DNA of 64,000 nt. Source: Batillaria attramentaria (taxonomy: Eukaryota; Mollusca; Gastropoda; Batillariidae). The position numbers and the translations under genes were made by a program. Below the pieces are notes generated by a model that saw nothing but the letters and a program-made list of their open reading frames with translations, was not told the DNA's origin and searched no databases. The stretch lies in assembly GCA_018292915.2 (NCBI GenBank), contig JACVVK020000087.1, positions 247,501 through 311,500 on the forward strand, in the 5' to 3' direction. Below are positions 34,600 through 46,269 of this stretch, piece after piece; position 1 is the stretch's first letter, and each line of letters begins with the position of its first letter.

Positions 34600-35860
34600 A
34601 CACGCACTGAGACAAGCAAATCCATCACCCAAGACAATCATCCACATCCCGTCAGTCAACCCCACTCCTTCAGTTGCCCTCATCAGAGCTTGTCATATTT
34701 TATTTCGCGCCCCTGACTGAAAGCGGCGTGCCCCGAGGGCACTCAGCCCGAACCAATGAGCGTCGTGGACGAGCCACCGCAGCTGCTGGGCCTGAGATGA
34801 ACGACCCAAACAGACAGACGTGCGAGAGAAAGACCTATCTGAGGTCATTGTACAGGACAAGTAAGCAAGTCAGGAGGTGGCGAAAATTGGCCACCAGCGA
34901 GTCGGTGAAGGATAGCGGCTACTGTACTGCTGGATCGGTAATGAAACGGTGCTTCGTCGGCCATAGCCGGTGTACTGAAGCTGAGCGGACAGTTTTTGCC
35001 CATAGGCAATTAAAAGGTTTCTTGTCACTATGCCAATGACGTCATCAGCGTTGAATTTTTGTCTTTGCAAACTGTCTTCATCACGTCCTAACAAATGCCT
35101 GTTTAAGAAGCCTTTAGGCACATGTAACCATGGCTACACCTATTTTTTTCCCCTTTAGTTGACCTTCTCTTGGACATTCTGATTTGGTGTAGACCTAAAT
35201 CCGGCTGGGTGCTTTGTCACAGAATGCAATACCCGTAGAAGTCAAGCAACGTGAGACATACAGATCCGGGGTTTTGCAGGGCGGTGTCTTGTCCAAGCGT
35301 GAACCCCAAAACGAAACTAAATTTCTAGTATCAAAGACCACTTTCTCACTAACGTCAAAAAACCTTGTCAAAGCGTTACGCACTGGATACAAACGTGTCA
35401 GGCATTTATTTATGTGCCATCCTCCCCTGCATATCACTGTCCCATGGTGAGGAGGGCCTGGCTTCAGAGAGACTCCACAGAAAAAGGTCAACGGACGGTT
35501 TCGGGGGGTGGGGAGGGGGGGCGGGATGGTGGAGGGGAAAGGGGGTAAGTTTGCCTGCCAAACACACGGACGCGGCCGAACGTCATGTGCGATGGTGGGG
35601 ACGACCGGGGACCTTGTATTCTCGCCCGCACACCAGGCAAACAGTCCAGCAACAGTTAAAAGATTTGCGGGAGACCCCCAATGATGTGCCCCTTGCACAC
35701 ACTAACTCCCCTGTTTCTCTCCCGTCTCTCTCTCTGTCTCCCTCGCCATTGTTGACTTGCACGTTTTGGCGTAAAGAAACCCTGCAAGCTGACTACCCAT
35801 TCAATTTGCGGGTATGTGATGGGAGAGAGAGAGAGTAGTGAGACAGACAGAAAGTTAGTT
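34600..35860. other. No gene seen
   Basis: A minus-strand open frame at 35195-35698 (167 codons) has no domain I recognise and crosses G/C-rich low-complexity sequence (35500-35545). I leave it uncalled. Confidence 0.45.
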
Positions 35861-35861
35861 G

Positions 35862-36014
35862 CTTGAGAGTTTTACGTCCTTTCCCACCACATACGGGCGG
35901 TATCAAAGACGGGGCAACGAGAAAAAGCCATCACAAATATTTGGCAAAAGGCGGGATTCGAACTCATGACCCGAGCACTGAAAGTCCAACGGTCTACCGG
36001 CTCGGCTCTCCCGC
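35862..36014 (-). mobile_element. SINE A copy, moderately diverged
   Basis: GAGAGTTTTACGTCCTTTCC, GGCGGTATCAAAGACGGGGC, and GGGATTCGAACTCATGACCC lead to GGCTCTCCC. The CCCA tail is lost and no target duplication was found. Confidence 0.88.
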
Positions 36015-36614
36015 CGGGTTTCCCAGGAGGAAGAGACACAGAGAGACACGGTGACAGAGACAGAGAGAGAGAGACGTAGATCAAGCGCCTGTGTTGGTCG
36101 CTGGACTGTAGATCTTTCCATCTTCACCTGCTGACCTCGCGTGGTTTCGTTGACCTGAGTGCAGAAGGTACTCTTGCTAAAGATGAGATCCGCGATAAGC
36201 GATAAGCCTACAGACAGACCTTGACTTCACTAAGCAAGATCACACCCTCACCTTGCCTTGGCTGCGTTTACCGACTTCAAAACAGCGAAACAGCTGACAC
36301 TCACCACTCACGCATACAAAATACAGAAAACAGCATAATTTATCTATTACTGTGATATTATTCGATGTGTCTCACCGGCTTCCCACACGCGGGTCCCACC
36401 TACATCAGTGTGATCGCAACAACACGCGAAGGCACATTATGTTAAGCAACAGCCAGCCAGCTGTGTTTTAAAGTGATGAGAAAATTCAGTTCTCCACACT
36501 CATCCGACATGCACAAACCAGCCAACCTGCAAATTATGTGCACTCGGAACCGTCGTAAAGCCACGCATCAAGCAATAAAGCGGAGGGAACTTGGCGTACA
36601 TTCCATGGATTGTG

Positions 36615-36664
36615 GGATGGGTGGGTGGGTGTTTGGGGGTTTAACGTCCTTTTCCACCACATAG
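36615..36664 (-). mobile_element. 50-bp SINE A copy with perfect 12-bp target duplication
   Basis: Only the 3' end of the family is present (sense: TATGTGGTGGAAAAGGACGT through the CCCA tail). CCATGGATTGTG is found exactly at 36603-36614 and 36665-36676. Extreme 5' truncation at insertion. Confidence 0.95.
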
Positions 36665-36691
36665 CCATGGATTGTGAAAAGTACGCACGAC

Positions 36692-37125
36692 TAGTCATGA
36701 TGTCCCTCTCCTGTACCCGACGGTCATGGATCCAACCATACGAAAAAATTCAACACATTTAATATCTCTGTGGTGGCTGGACCAACATTTATATAATGAA
36801 GGGACACAACTGACGCCGAATAACGCTCCATGAAAATATACACTTTACCCCTACAAACTACAGTGCGTGCGTGTCTCAGTGGAAAATGTCCAACGCTAAC
36901 ACTGCGAGGTGAGGTTCGCCGTGCGCCATAGGGGATCCCATTCTAACTTCAATCAAGCTCAGCTAGTAAACATCATCGTACGGCTTAGGTACGCTGCTAT
37001 TTTTCTTACACTGGCCTTACGTTTTCCTGTGCTTAGCCACCACGCAAAAGATGTAGCCACGAAAAAGTTTGTTCGCTTGGACCCACGATGTGACTTCCCC
37101 GATCACTCATGGGTTACCCGAACTA
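36692..37125 (-). mobile_element. ~435-bp non-autonomous element, copy 2 (inverted)
   Basis: Reverse-oriented counterpart of 25061-25498. Perfect 9-bp flanks ACGCACGAC at 36683-36691 and 37126-37134 fix both ends: TAGTCATGAT at the left and CCCGAACTA at the right in plus orientation. It lies 15 bp beyond the 50-bp SINE's duplication. Confidence 0.92.
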
Positions 37126-37134
37126 ACGCACGAC

Positions 37135-37690
37135 CAGACTCTGGAGAAAAGAGACCAGGAGTCTCATGCATGAGAGAGACTTAAAAAAAAAAAAACCCCT
37201 CCGAGACTAGCTTGACTTAACTAAGCTGGAACTAAAAGATTAAAACAAGATGCATAAGCGGAGGCTAGCCGTACGTGTCTCCCTGCGTACATCACAAATA
37301 CTGACACGCTGACGATAGTCACGACGCATTAAGTCTGAGACTGGAGCTAAATATCAATCGTAGGCTAGTTACTTCTCATGCATCAGGTAAGAAGGCAGGC
37401 GACCTTACATTCTGAGTAGGGGGATGAAGTGACAGAGGAGGGTACGGGTTTTGTGTTGGGGGGGGGGGGGGAGGGGAGGGGGGATAGAGAGAGAAACTGT
37501 CTACCCCTGGTGTGTCACATGAGTCACTGCCGAAGTGAACCCGCTCGACCGGTTTCCGATCTGACTTTCTCCACTACCCCCTTGTAAATTAAACTGTGAA
37601 ATGATGACGGGCGGGCGAAAATTCCACTAAGCAGACGAAGCCAGCACCTGCGGCTCCCCACCACACTGTGTACAGTTCAGTTCACCTGTC
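37135..37690. other. No gene seen; G-rich patch
   Basis: A13 at 37182-37194 and a G-rich tract at 37457-37483. Nothing else was recognised. Confidence 0.5.
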
Positions 37691-37734
37691 ATCGCGACCC
37701 TTTTCAGTAGTCTTCGTCCAGCTTCGGTTGTGCA

Positions 37735-38130
37735 CTGACTTCCTCTGACTACGACCGCGGGGTCTAGACAAGACGGTGGCGAGTGTTTCAAGTGTTACAC
37801 CGCTTATAAAGTAGCCTCGCCACCACTGAAAAAGTGTTTTCGCACGTTGAGTAGCACCGAGTGTTTCCATTTTCAAATGTGAGTAACATCGAGTGTTTCC
37901 AACCGACGGCCGATCTGTCCGCGTGAAATGGAGAAAGAGGTCGTTTGTCACCCACACAACGACTCTGACTGACGCAAAGACGTCATAGTGTGCATGCTCG
38001 TAATTCAAACAATAATATTATACGGATCCGCAGTGTGAGCTATCATTGCCGAAACTTTGGAAGCGGAGTAGCACCGGGAAACACCCGCCCCCCATTTTCA
38101 CTACACCCCGTGTGCCTCGTAGTGCCACAG
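37735..38130 (+). mobile_element. Inverted-repeat element family F, copy 2 (short array)
   Basis: The left arm (GCGAGTGTTTCAAGTGTTAC, 37758-37808) and right arm (GGAGTAGCACCGGGAAACAC, 38047-38105) are imperfect inverted repeats of each other. Between them are two units of the 32-bp repeat (37853-37905) and middle sequence with GTGTGCATGCTCGTA, shared with copy 1. Confidence 0.82.
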
Positions 38131-38149
38131 CAGCGACTGACACAACCCG

Positions 38150-39755
38150 GAGGGAGAGAGATGAACAACTTGGGACTAGCACGGCCGACGTTGATGACGC
38201 AGTCTTGAAAACCGCTAGACGTTGATGATGATGCAGCCTTGAAAAGCGGTACTCTAGTGCTTGAGAGTTTCTGCTGTTCCCAAAGCGTAAATTGGTTTGC
38301 ACCGGACTCTTTCCATTCATTTACAAGCCGGCAGCCGGCAAATACATGTACTCCATCCGGGCAGGTCGCCAGCTTGTTCAGAATGTTCCCGTGCCCTTCT
38401 GGTGTCTGTATTGACATAAATCTGTGCGAGACTCTCTGATTTAGCCTCAACACATTGTAATCCATCGCGTAATTCAGGTCCTCGAACACCTGGGCATACA
38501 CACTCGTGCATGCAAAACTGTTCTGAGAGACAGACACAGAGAGAGAAGACAAAAATACGATGCATGATCAACACTTGTACTAAATCAGTACTTCTGAAAC
38601 CGGCTTTCAACGGGGCACGTAAGCAGAATTTTCAAGTAGGGTGATGTCCCCTGGCATCAGGCCTACCAGTATTTCAACGTCTTGGGTTGTTTTTTTGTTT
38701 TTAAAGACTCAATGAATCTCCAACATTTGCAATACTTACGGTGTCGTGCTCGAGACGGGAGTTTGTGGGAGGGTGCGGGAAGTATTCCGAGTGTGTGCGT
38801 GTCGTAGGGAGAGGTGTGTGGGGCTGAGAGGTCGTGTGGGGGTGGAAAAAATTGAGGTACACTGAGTTTGTAGTTGTCGAGTATAACATCGATTGTCCTC
38901 AGGGGGTGATGAGAAAGATGTTGTGTGCGTGTGCGTGCGCGTGCGCGTGCATGTGTGGGCGTTCATGCGTAGGGTGTGCGGGCGCGCCCGCGTATAAACT
39001 ATAAGCGCCTACGTTCTCAAACCTATCGACCGATCAAACGCATGGTCCATTCCAAACACACCTACCTCCACCCCAGCCACACCACATGTTGTACACAAGC
39101 AGCAGTACAGTAGTCAATCGAAGACCGTTCCTTCGGCCACAGCGGCGGCCACGTGGCAGAGATAACCCCCCATCCAACAACACCACCACCACGCCGGGCG
39201 GACTAATAAATCCCGCACAATTAATTAAAGCCTTCGTTATTGCTTCATCTATCCACAGATTTTACCCTGACGGTCGATATAAATTACCATAATCAATGGG
39301 GACTGTATTGTGAACACTGGACCCTAGGGCACAGCCGGGCTGGGGGTACAGTACGTACTGCTACGTGTGAACGAAAGCATGTTTCTGCTGCAGATTAATG
39401 CCAAGTTCAATGCAGCCTGATTTGCAATCAGCGTTGAGCTGTGGTGTCATGCTAAATCAATCTAAGCGTCGTAAAATATTAATTACCTCAAGAAATCTGG
39501 CGCCAGCCTTGGTTTCATTGTGTTATAATTAGATGTTTAATACTGTGAGTACACGACAGACACCAGGTATTGCTCACACAAATTGCAGGCAAAGACACGA
39601 GAGATGAAAGTCAACTCAGACCCGGCGACTTGTAGATGACTGTTCTGTTACTGTATAGCTCTGGTCAGAGAACACGTGATTACACGAGTGGTTGTTAACC
39701 ATCAATAACGACTAGTAATTAGACAAAGAGCACAGTATGTTGGTGTGCGCAGGTT
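38150..39755. other. No gene seen
   Basis: Unique-looking sequence with a G/T-rich TGTGCG patch at 38770-38990. The 169-codon minus-strand open frame at 38043-38552 has no recognisable domain and partly overlaps element F. Confidence 0.5.
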
Positions 39756-39759
39756 AACA

Positions 39760-39932
39760 TTTTTTTTTTTTTTTTTTTTTTTTAACATCAGTGACCACGC
39801 AGGGATGATATCAAAGATGGGACAACGAGGGAAAAGCCAGCACAACGGTTTGGCTGCCAGTCGGGGTTTGAACTCACGACACGAGCACTGCAAGTCCAAA
39901 ACTATATCAGCTTCGGCTACCCCGGGTACCCC
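39760..39932 (-). mobile_element. Diverged SINE A copy
   Basis: T24 at the 3' end (an A-rich tail in sense), GGGATGATATCAAAGATGGG, AAAAGCCAGCACAA, and a degraded B box GGGGTTTGAACTCACGAC. Confidence 0.83.
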
Positions 39933-40455
39933 ATCGGCAAGCAAGGTACCAACTGCAAAGGATTACACATCTTGATAAACTCACACAGCCATACCCGAAC
40001 CCGTTCATGCTGTGTCGTCTCATACTAGCTTTCAAAATGGCCTAGTTTTTTAAATGACACAAATTTTCCATCGTCAAAAGGACTTATTCTCACACTTCAC
40101 ATGCACGTCACCCCATGCTGGCGCTATCCGTGTCTCGTTTACCCCGGCCAAACAACTCTTCTATCCGTGTTTCACAGTGCCTGGTGATTCAACAAAGAAC
40201 TTCAGGCATTCAGCTCAGATTTGGCCAAAGAATCGTATGAATGGGGCCGGGCAATGAAGGAGTGTGTAGGGCGCAGCACTGACAACACTTCTTTCAGGAA
40301 CCTGTTTCTGAAATATTTGCTCTTCGGTGTGTTCAAATTTGAAAAACTCAACTTACGCGGCCTAGTCTTCAAACAAAATTCAAACAGAGTGGACATGGTG
40401 TCCTGTGGGAACGTCTTTCTGGCTGACGCAAGAGTCACAAACGATACCGACAGAG

Positions 40456-40569
40456 GGGTGGGTGGGTGGGTGCGGGGGAGGGGCAGTTTTACGTCCTTTT
40501 CCACCCCGTACGGGTGATATCAAAGACGGGGCAACGAGAAAACGGCCAACACAAATATGTGGCCCTGGG
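40456..40569 (-). mobile_element. 5'-truncated SINE A copy
   Basis: Tail (GGGT)n, GTTTTACGTCCTTTTCCACC and GGTGATATCAAAGACGGGGC; the tRNA head is missing after GGCCCTGGG. GATACCGACAGAG (40443-40455) and GATATGGACAGAG (40570-40582) form an 11/13 target duplication. Confidence 0.9.
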
Positions 40570-40994
40570 GATATGGACAGAGTCAAGATGGGTAACGAAA
40601 TCGTGAATGTGAGAAAGAAAGGCAACCAAGTAATCAATCTTTCCTTTGCAGGAAGTTCTGGGAAATCTGAACTGCGTCAAGACATCGAGCAATCTACCAT
40701 GCACCAATCTACCATGCACCCCTTTTTCTCTATTCTGGCAAAGCCAGGCTGACCAGGTGTACGATGCTGTGCCATGACAAAGGTGAAAGTAATTTACTTC
40801 ACCAAGACCAACAGTCTCGTCCTGTTTACACTGTCCATTCAAACACTATCTTGTAGGCTTACACACAAACCGCACACTGGCCAGATAAAAGCAAATCTTG
40901 TTTTATACGGTACAAGCTCCGGGTGGGTCCCTGCAGGAAATAGCAGCTTACACACATGCCAAGCGACCAGAACAACCCACGTTACAGCAATCAC

Positions 40995-41965
40995 CGTTTA
41001 AACCCTGGTTTTGACAAGAGGTATTATCTGGTCGACCCCAGCACAAATTTCCCGACCTCCGGCCAACGAGAGGGCGACAGAGGCTCGTGCCAGAAGCAAG
41101 CAAAATCTTCCCCTGGGCTTTCTCGACGGGATGCAGTCAAAAAATGGACAAAGTGTTCCCGGTGCTACTCTGCTTCAAATGTAATGCCAGTATCCATTTT
41201 CAAATCTGAGTAGCACCGAGTGTTTCCATGTTCAGCCTTAAGTAGCACCAAGTGTTTCCATTTTCATATTTGAGTACCACCGAGTGTTTCTATTTTCAGT
41301 CTTAAGTAGCACCGAGTGTTTCCATTTTCAAATTTGAGTAGCATCGAGTGTTTCCATTTTCAGTCTCATGTAGCACCGAGTGTTTCCATTTTCAGTCTTC
41401 AGTAGCACCGAGTGTTTCTATTTTCAGTCTACAGTAGCACCGAGTGTTTCCATTTTCAGTCTTCAGTAGCACCGAGTGTTTCCATTTTCAGTCTTAAGTA
41501 GCACCGAGTGTTTCCATGTTCAGTCTTCAGTAGCACCGAGTGCTTCCATTTTCAGTCTTAAGTAGCACCGAGTGTTTCCATTTTCAGTCTTAAGTAGCAC
41601 CGAGTGCTTCCATTTTCAGTCTTCAGTAGCACCGAGTGCTTCCATTTTCAGTCTTAAGTAGCGCCGAGTGTTTCCATTTTCAAATTTGAGTAGCACCGCG
41701 TTTTTCCGACGGACTTCGGCCGTCTGTCGGCGTATAACTTAGAAATGGGCCGTTCATCAACGAAACAACGGCGACTTTGACTAACGCGTCACTACAAGTA
41801 ACAATGCAATGACGTGTGCATGCTCACATTTCAACAGTCTAAGGCAGTCATCGTCGAAACTTCAGAAGCGGGCAGCACCGGAAACGCGCGTCCAGTTTGG
41901 CTTCGCCCCGTGTTATCGCTCCTGCGAGAAACTTCAATTCAAACCAGCGCCCGTCAGACTGAACA
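40995..41965 (+). mobile_element. Inverted-repeat element family F, copy 1, with 32-bp array
   Basis: The left arm (near 41130-41180, GTGTTCCCGGTGCTACTCTG) is inverted relative to the right arm (near 41864-41910, GAAGCGGGCAGCACCGGAAA). The internal minisatellite occupies 41210-41712. The middle region (GACGTGTGCATGCTCACATT) is shared with copy 2, and 40995-41085 is shared with copy 3. Confidence 0.85.
41210..41712. repeat. 32-bp minisatellite, 15 exact-length units plus a partial one
   Basis: Unit: GTAGCACCGAGTGTTTCCAT then TTTCAGTCTTAA. Fifteen units span 41210-41689 with no insertion or deletion; variants end mostly in TTAA, TTCA or TTGA. A partial unit follows. Confidence 0.97.
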
Positions 41966-42835
41966 GACGCGAAGGGGCTAAAGAAGGTTAAAAGGGCCTT
42001 TGGTGGCCGGCCCTGGCAGATAGGGTAATCTACAGGTGAAAGGGGGGGGGGGGACCTTGCAACACAAGGGAGGACCAAGGTTCTGTGAATTAATTCCAAT
42101 CAGACACGAACGCATGCCTAGGGTTGTAAGGTCGGGCTTTACTATTGGTCAGATAAGACTGATCAGAACTGGAACAGAACACAAAGTCAGCCAGGCCGCG
42201 CAGAGCCACGCTAACAAACGAACGCCGAAAGGCGTTTAAAAAGGGAGGTGGTGGGCAAAGAGCGGAGTGAGGAATGGGCCCGGTGCCAACTGAACCCAAG
42301 TGATATTTTCCTGTAAACAACAGACACCTTCAGCCAAACCTGTCAAAGAAATCGTTCAGCTCGACCAGTATAGATTTCAAGTGAACCTCGGCAAACAACA
42401 GCATCGTTGACTTTCTCAGCGCAGTGGCCGGGGAGGGTCCCTGGGTTAGGGGTTGTGGTGGAGGGTCAGGGCTGTTGCAGAGGTTAGGGTTGTTGTGGAG
42501 GTAAGGGTGCCGCTGCAGCACAGTGTGGGTTAGGGTTATTGTCGGGGTTAGGGGAGAAGCGCCGATTATCGGTTATCAACGGCGAACAAGAGCGTCATTC
42601 ACTTTCTCGGGAGCTGGTGTTGTTGGGTTGTTAAAGGTTAATCATGATTTATCCTGAGCCACAAACAAAACTTGTCCTCCGTACGATGGATCGTATTTGT
42701 GCAGGAGTACGGGAGATGTGCACTCAATCAGAGTACACAGATTTCCAGCCAAATGTATGCACGACAGCTGTTCAAACATAAGCAACCTACACCGGTTCAC
42801 CCAGTATCCTTCATGCTTACTGCAGGAGAACCATT
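41966..42835. other. No gene seen
   Basis: GTTAGGGTTGTTG-type phrases recur at 42440-42560 (weak GGTTAGGG repeats). They are interspersed and not a telomeric array. Confidence 0.5.
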
Positions 42836-42843
42836 CTTTGTTA

Positions 42844-42902
42844 CCCCCCCCCCCCCCCCCCCCTTTTCCCCCTAAAAAGAGCCCCTTCCCCCCCCCCCCC
42901 CC
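42844..42902. repeat. Poly-C tracts
   Basis: C19 (42844-42862), a CTTTTCCCCC spacer and C14. Confidence 0.9.
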
Positions 42903-43252
42903 GCGGCATAAAAGGCAAAAGAAAAGGAAAAGAAAATGACGTGATCTAGGGTTATAATTTGTCCTCTTTATCCCCTGACGAAATAGAGGCGGTGTGCAGG
43001 AGCCAGTGGAGTTGAATTGAATCAACACGGCTGATTGATTGATTGTAAGACCAATGAACAATTTACGCAGCTGAATTACGATCGGCGTACGAACGCATTA
43101 AAAACACATCTCTTTCACACGCCCCCCCCCCCCCACCCCGTGATTTAGATTAACAGCATTTGTTAAGGGGGTAGGTAACAGAGATAAGTCATATCCATCT
43201 GCAGAATTAACCCAAACCGTATTTACCGTTATATTCTTGCTCTGTATACTGT

Positions 43253-43256
<4 letters not shown>

Positions 43257-43319
<63 letters not shown>

Positions 43320-43357
43320 CTGCAATACTGCAATCTCTCTCTCTCTCTCTCTCTCTC
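43257..43357. repeat. (CT)n microsatellite in two blocks
   Basis: About 27 CT units, a TGTGTATACTGCAATACTGC spacer, ~11 more CT units. Confidence 0.95.
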
Positions 43358-43399
43358 CCCACCCCCACCCCTCCTTCAACCTCTAACGCCACCCCCTCC

Positions 43400-44720
43400 A
43401 CCCTCCCTTGATTTTTTTCCCCTCCAGCACAACGTTCCAAAGCCGATTCCACAACAAAGGAAAAAGACAGGGCAAAGAGCAGAAGCCGACAGACAAGGCC
43501 TGTGTGTGAAGCTGTGTTTAGAGACGGCTCGGTGAAGACGCTGGCACCATCAACACACAGCAAGACCTTCTGCTGAAACTGTCTCAGATTCTTTCTCTTC
43601 CGGTTACTAGCAACCTCGCCACTGGCACCAGCAAGCAGTCGGTTTCTGCTCAAACACCGCCAGGCATACAAAAACAGGCAAGTTATGCCACGAACGATTT
43701 CTGCTCCTCTCCCACCCCTACATTGCGTCCTCCGAATCTTCAAAAAAGGTCGGGGGTGGGGGTGGGGGGCAGAGGGACAGGGGTAGGGGGAGGAGGCAAA
43801 TTGGGACACACGCTCTTCACAAGCTCTCAAGGCCCTGAACCATACGTGGTGCGCATAGCCGAAAAGAAGTCTTTCACGTGTGAGAAATCCTAGAACAAAT
43901 CGAGTGCCACAAATCCAAGAATCGAGAAGAAATCCTAGAATGAATCGAGAACGCTAGTTTTTCATCACGCGACACAGTCCACTGGTAGCAGCGTATTGAA
44001 GTCTTGGTTCTTTAGGACCTGATCAAGCCATAAGCCACGGGACGCAAGGCACCCCAACAAAAACAGTTATCCGATTTGTTCTTTTTAGTATTCGAAAACT
44101 AATCTCGTTTTTCATTACTGAATAATTTCCCTGTCGTCTGGCGTACCCACTGCACCGTCGACACACGACTTGCAATGTAAGGTCAAAATGGAACCCGACA
44201 ATCGAAAACCGTTCCGTCCGACCGTTCGTCTATCTCTGGACCCAGATTCTCTTGATCAAACCTGACCTTTGTTCTGAGAGTTCTGTCCCCTTTGGCAGCT
44301 CTTCTGCTTCAGCAATCTCTTGAGCCCACATGCCCGAAAGGTCAAACGTCCCCGCTTTGAAGACTATATGGGATTCCACTCGAATCCAGCCCGGTCTGCT
44401 GCTAGCTGAATTTCGCTTCTTCTTCGTCTTCTCTCCAGGAATTGAAGGGGGAGGGGGGGGGGATATTCTATTGACGAATCTCACCGAAAAACGCTGTCTG
44501 GTCTAACCCTTACAAGATGCAGCAATGGCGGCGAAAACGGATGTTCCATCCACGAGGTTGAAAAGTAAACAGACACAAAAAAAAGGGTATCTTTGCTGTA
44601 TACAACGATGTGCGAGCTGAGAAACGGCCTAGTTAATTTTATCATCTGACATTTTTATCAGTTCCAACTACAGTCGTAAAAGGCACACACGCAGGGAGTC
44701 TGCGAAAGTTATCACGACTC
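43400..44720. other. No gene seen
   Basis: A 207-codon minus-strand frame (43207-43830) is open mainly because of the CT/GA array and C-rich sequence. No domain was recognised. ATCCTAGAA(C/T)(A/G)AATCGAG recurs twice at 43880-43950. Confidence 0.5.
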
Positions 44721-44727
44721 TCTCTGT

Positions 44728-44728
<1 letters not shown>

Positions 44729-44818
<90 letters not shown>

Positions 44819-44835
44819 GGGTTAGAGACTCACAC

Positions 44836-44912
<77 letters not shown>

Positions 44913-45012
44913 GAGAGAGAGAGAGAGAGAATCAATGAATTAATGAAACATTATTTTACAATGGTAGAGGAAGTTGACGTCAAGTAGAGAGAGAGAGAGA
45001 GGGAGAGAGAGA
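44729..45012. repeat. Two (TG)n(AG)n arrays and a (GA)n tract
   Basis: TG ~34 units then GA ~11 (to 44819); TG ~30 units then GA ~11 (44846-44931); GA at 44985-45012. Confidence 0.96.
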
Positions 45013-45468
45013 TCACCACAGGCACTGTTAGCCAAGTCAGCGACGGCATTCCTCCAGCACCAAGGCCCGGATCACAAAGTACACGTCAGGAAAACAGTTC
45101 CAACGCCGTGTTATGAAATTTAATAACTGGCTGACTAACACCCCTGGCCGGCTTGGCGTCCTATTTCCTTCTTGACGCCTCACAAGCTAGGGTCCGCCCT
45201 ACAGGGACACAGTATATTGCCTTCGGAGCCCTTATCAGTGACATGAAAACATAAAAACCCCTTCTGGCGGGCTGCAGGGTGAAGGCAGACACCTAGGGAG
45301 TACGGGACAAGTAGTGCAGTTTTTGTCACGGCTTTCTTCTTTCTTTCTTTTTTTTTTTTAATCTTCTCATGCATGCCAGAGTAAACGGGTCCAACTCCCA
45401 AGACGTCATTAGCATAGTATGGAATTTAATTTTGTGGTGATGATACTGTCCCTGCGGGGAATCCGATA

Positions 45469-45470
<2 letters not shown>

Positions 45471-45547
<77 letters not shown>
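45471..45547. repeat. (CGCA)n(CA)n microsatellite
   Basis: About 7 ACGC units followed by ~24 CA units. Confidence 0.95.
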
Positions 45548-45549
<2 letters not shown>

Positions 45550-45646
45550 TTTCAGTTTCTGACAATGCGTGTCAGTTTAGTAAAGCGCCATGTGCAATTA
45601 GAGTCATGAACAAAACAGAATTCTCTCTCACCAACCATAAAAAGAT

Positions 45647-45683
45647 TTTTTTTTTTTTTTTTTTTTTTTGGGGGGGGGGGGGG
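45647..45683. repeat. Composite homopolymer T23-G14
   Basis: Reverse complement of the C-run-then-A-run form at 4562. Confidence 0.92.
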
Positions 45684-46269
45684 TGCTGATAATTACAATT
45701 CTGCGGTTGGGGAGGTTCAATAAATGAATGACATCAGCCAAAAACAACCTGAGAAGGCGCGCGGGGGGGGGGGGGGAGGGGAGGAGGAGAGAGACAGCCG
45801 GTCTTCGATTTACCATCCCGCATCCGACTGCAATTGTGTGCAGGAGGCGACGTTTAGTTATGGGGAGCTGTCAATTTGCGAACTAATCTACGCCACGCAG
45901 TGACGAATTACGCCGTTACCACTAACCGGTGCTCAGGACTGAAAGAAAGATGCTGCGGCGAGAATCCAGGAAAGGTCTATAACCGAAAAACACAAGAGGG
46001 CAGACAGGGGGGAGAAGGGAGGGGGGATGGGAGGGGGGGGGGGGGGCGGGGTCATTCTGCCGCTAACGATTGCCGGACAATTGAGTTAGACACTAACTGA
46101 ATTAATCAGCGTCAGGGCACCGTGTGACCCTAGCCACAACGCAGTGTCTGTCTTGTATAACCTGACACGGACATCGCTCTGTCCCCCAAGGTTCGTTATC
46201 ATCTTGCAACAAGTACTTCTCCAACCCCAAGGTCGTGCACATGGCCACAAGTATGCCGATCGCTTGTTC

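Noticed and set aside
35195..35698. 167-codon minus-strand open frame
   Set aside because: No domain recognised, Pro-rich over G/C runs, no splice-bounded family match.
42440..42560. GGTTAGGGTTGTTG phrases as an interstitial telomere repeat
   Set aside because: They are irregular, not tandem TTAGGG units, and mixed with GTGGAGGT sequence.
43207..43830. 207-codon minus-strand open frame
   Set aside because: It crosses a (CT)n array and C-rich sequence, has Glu-Arg repeats at its end and no recognisable domain.
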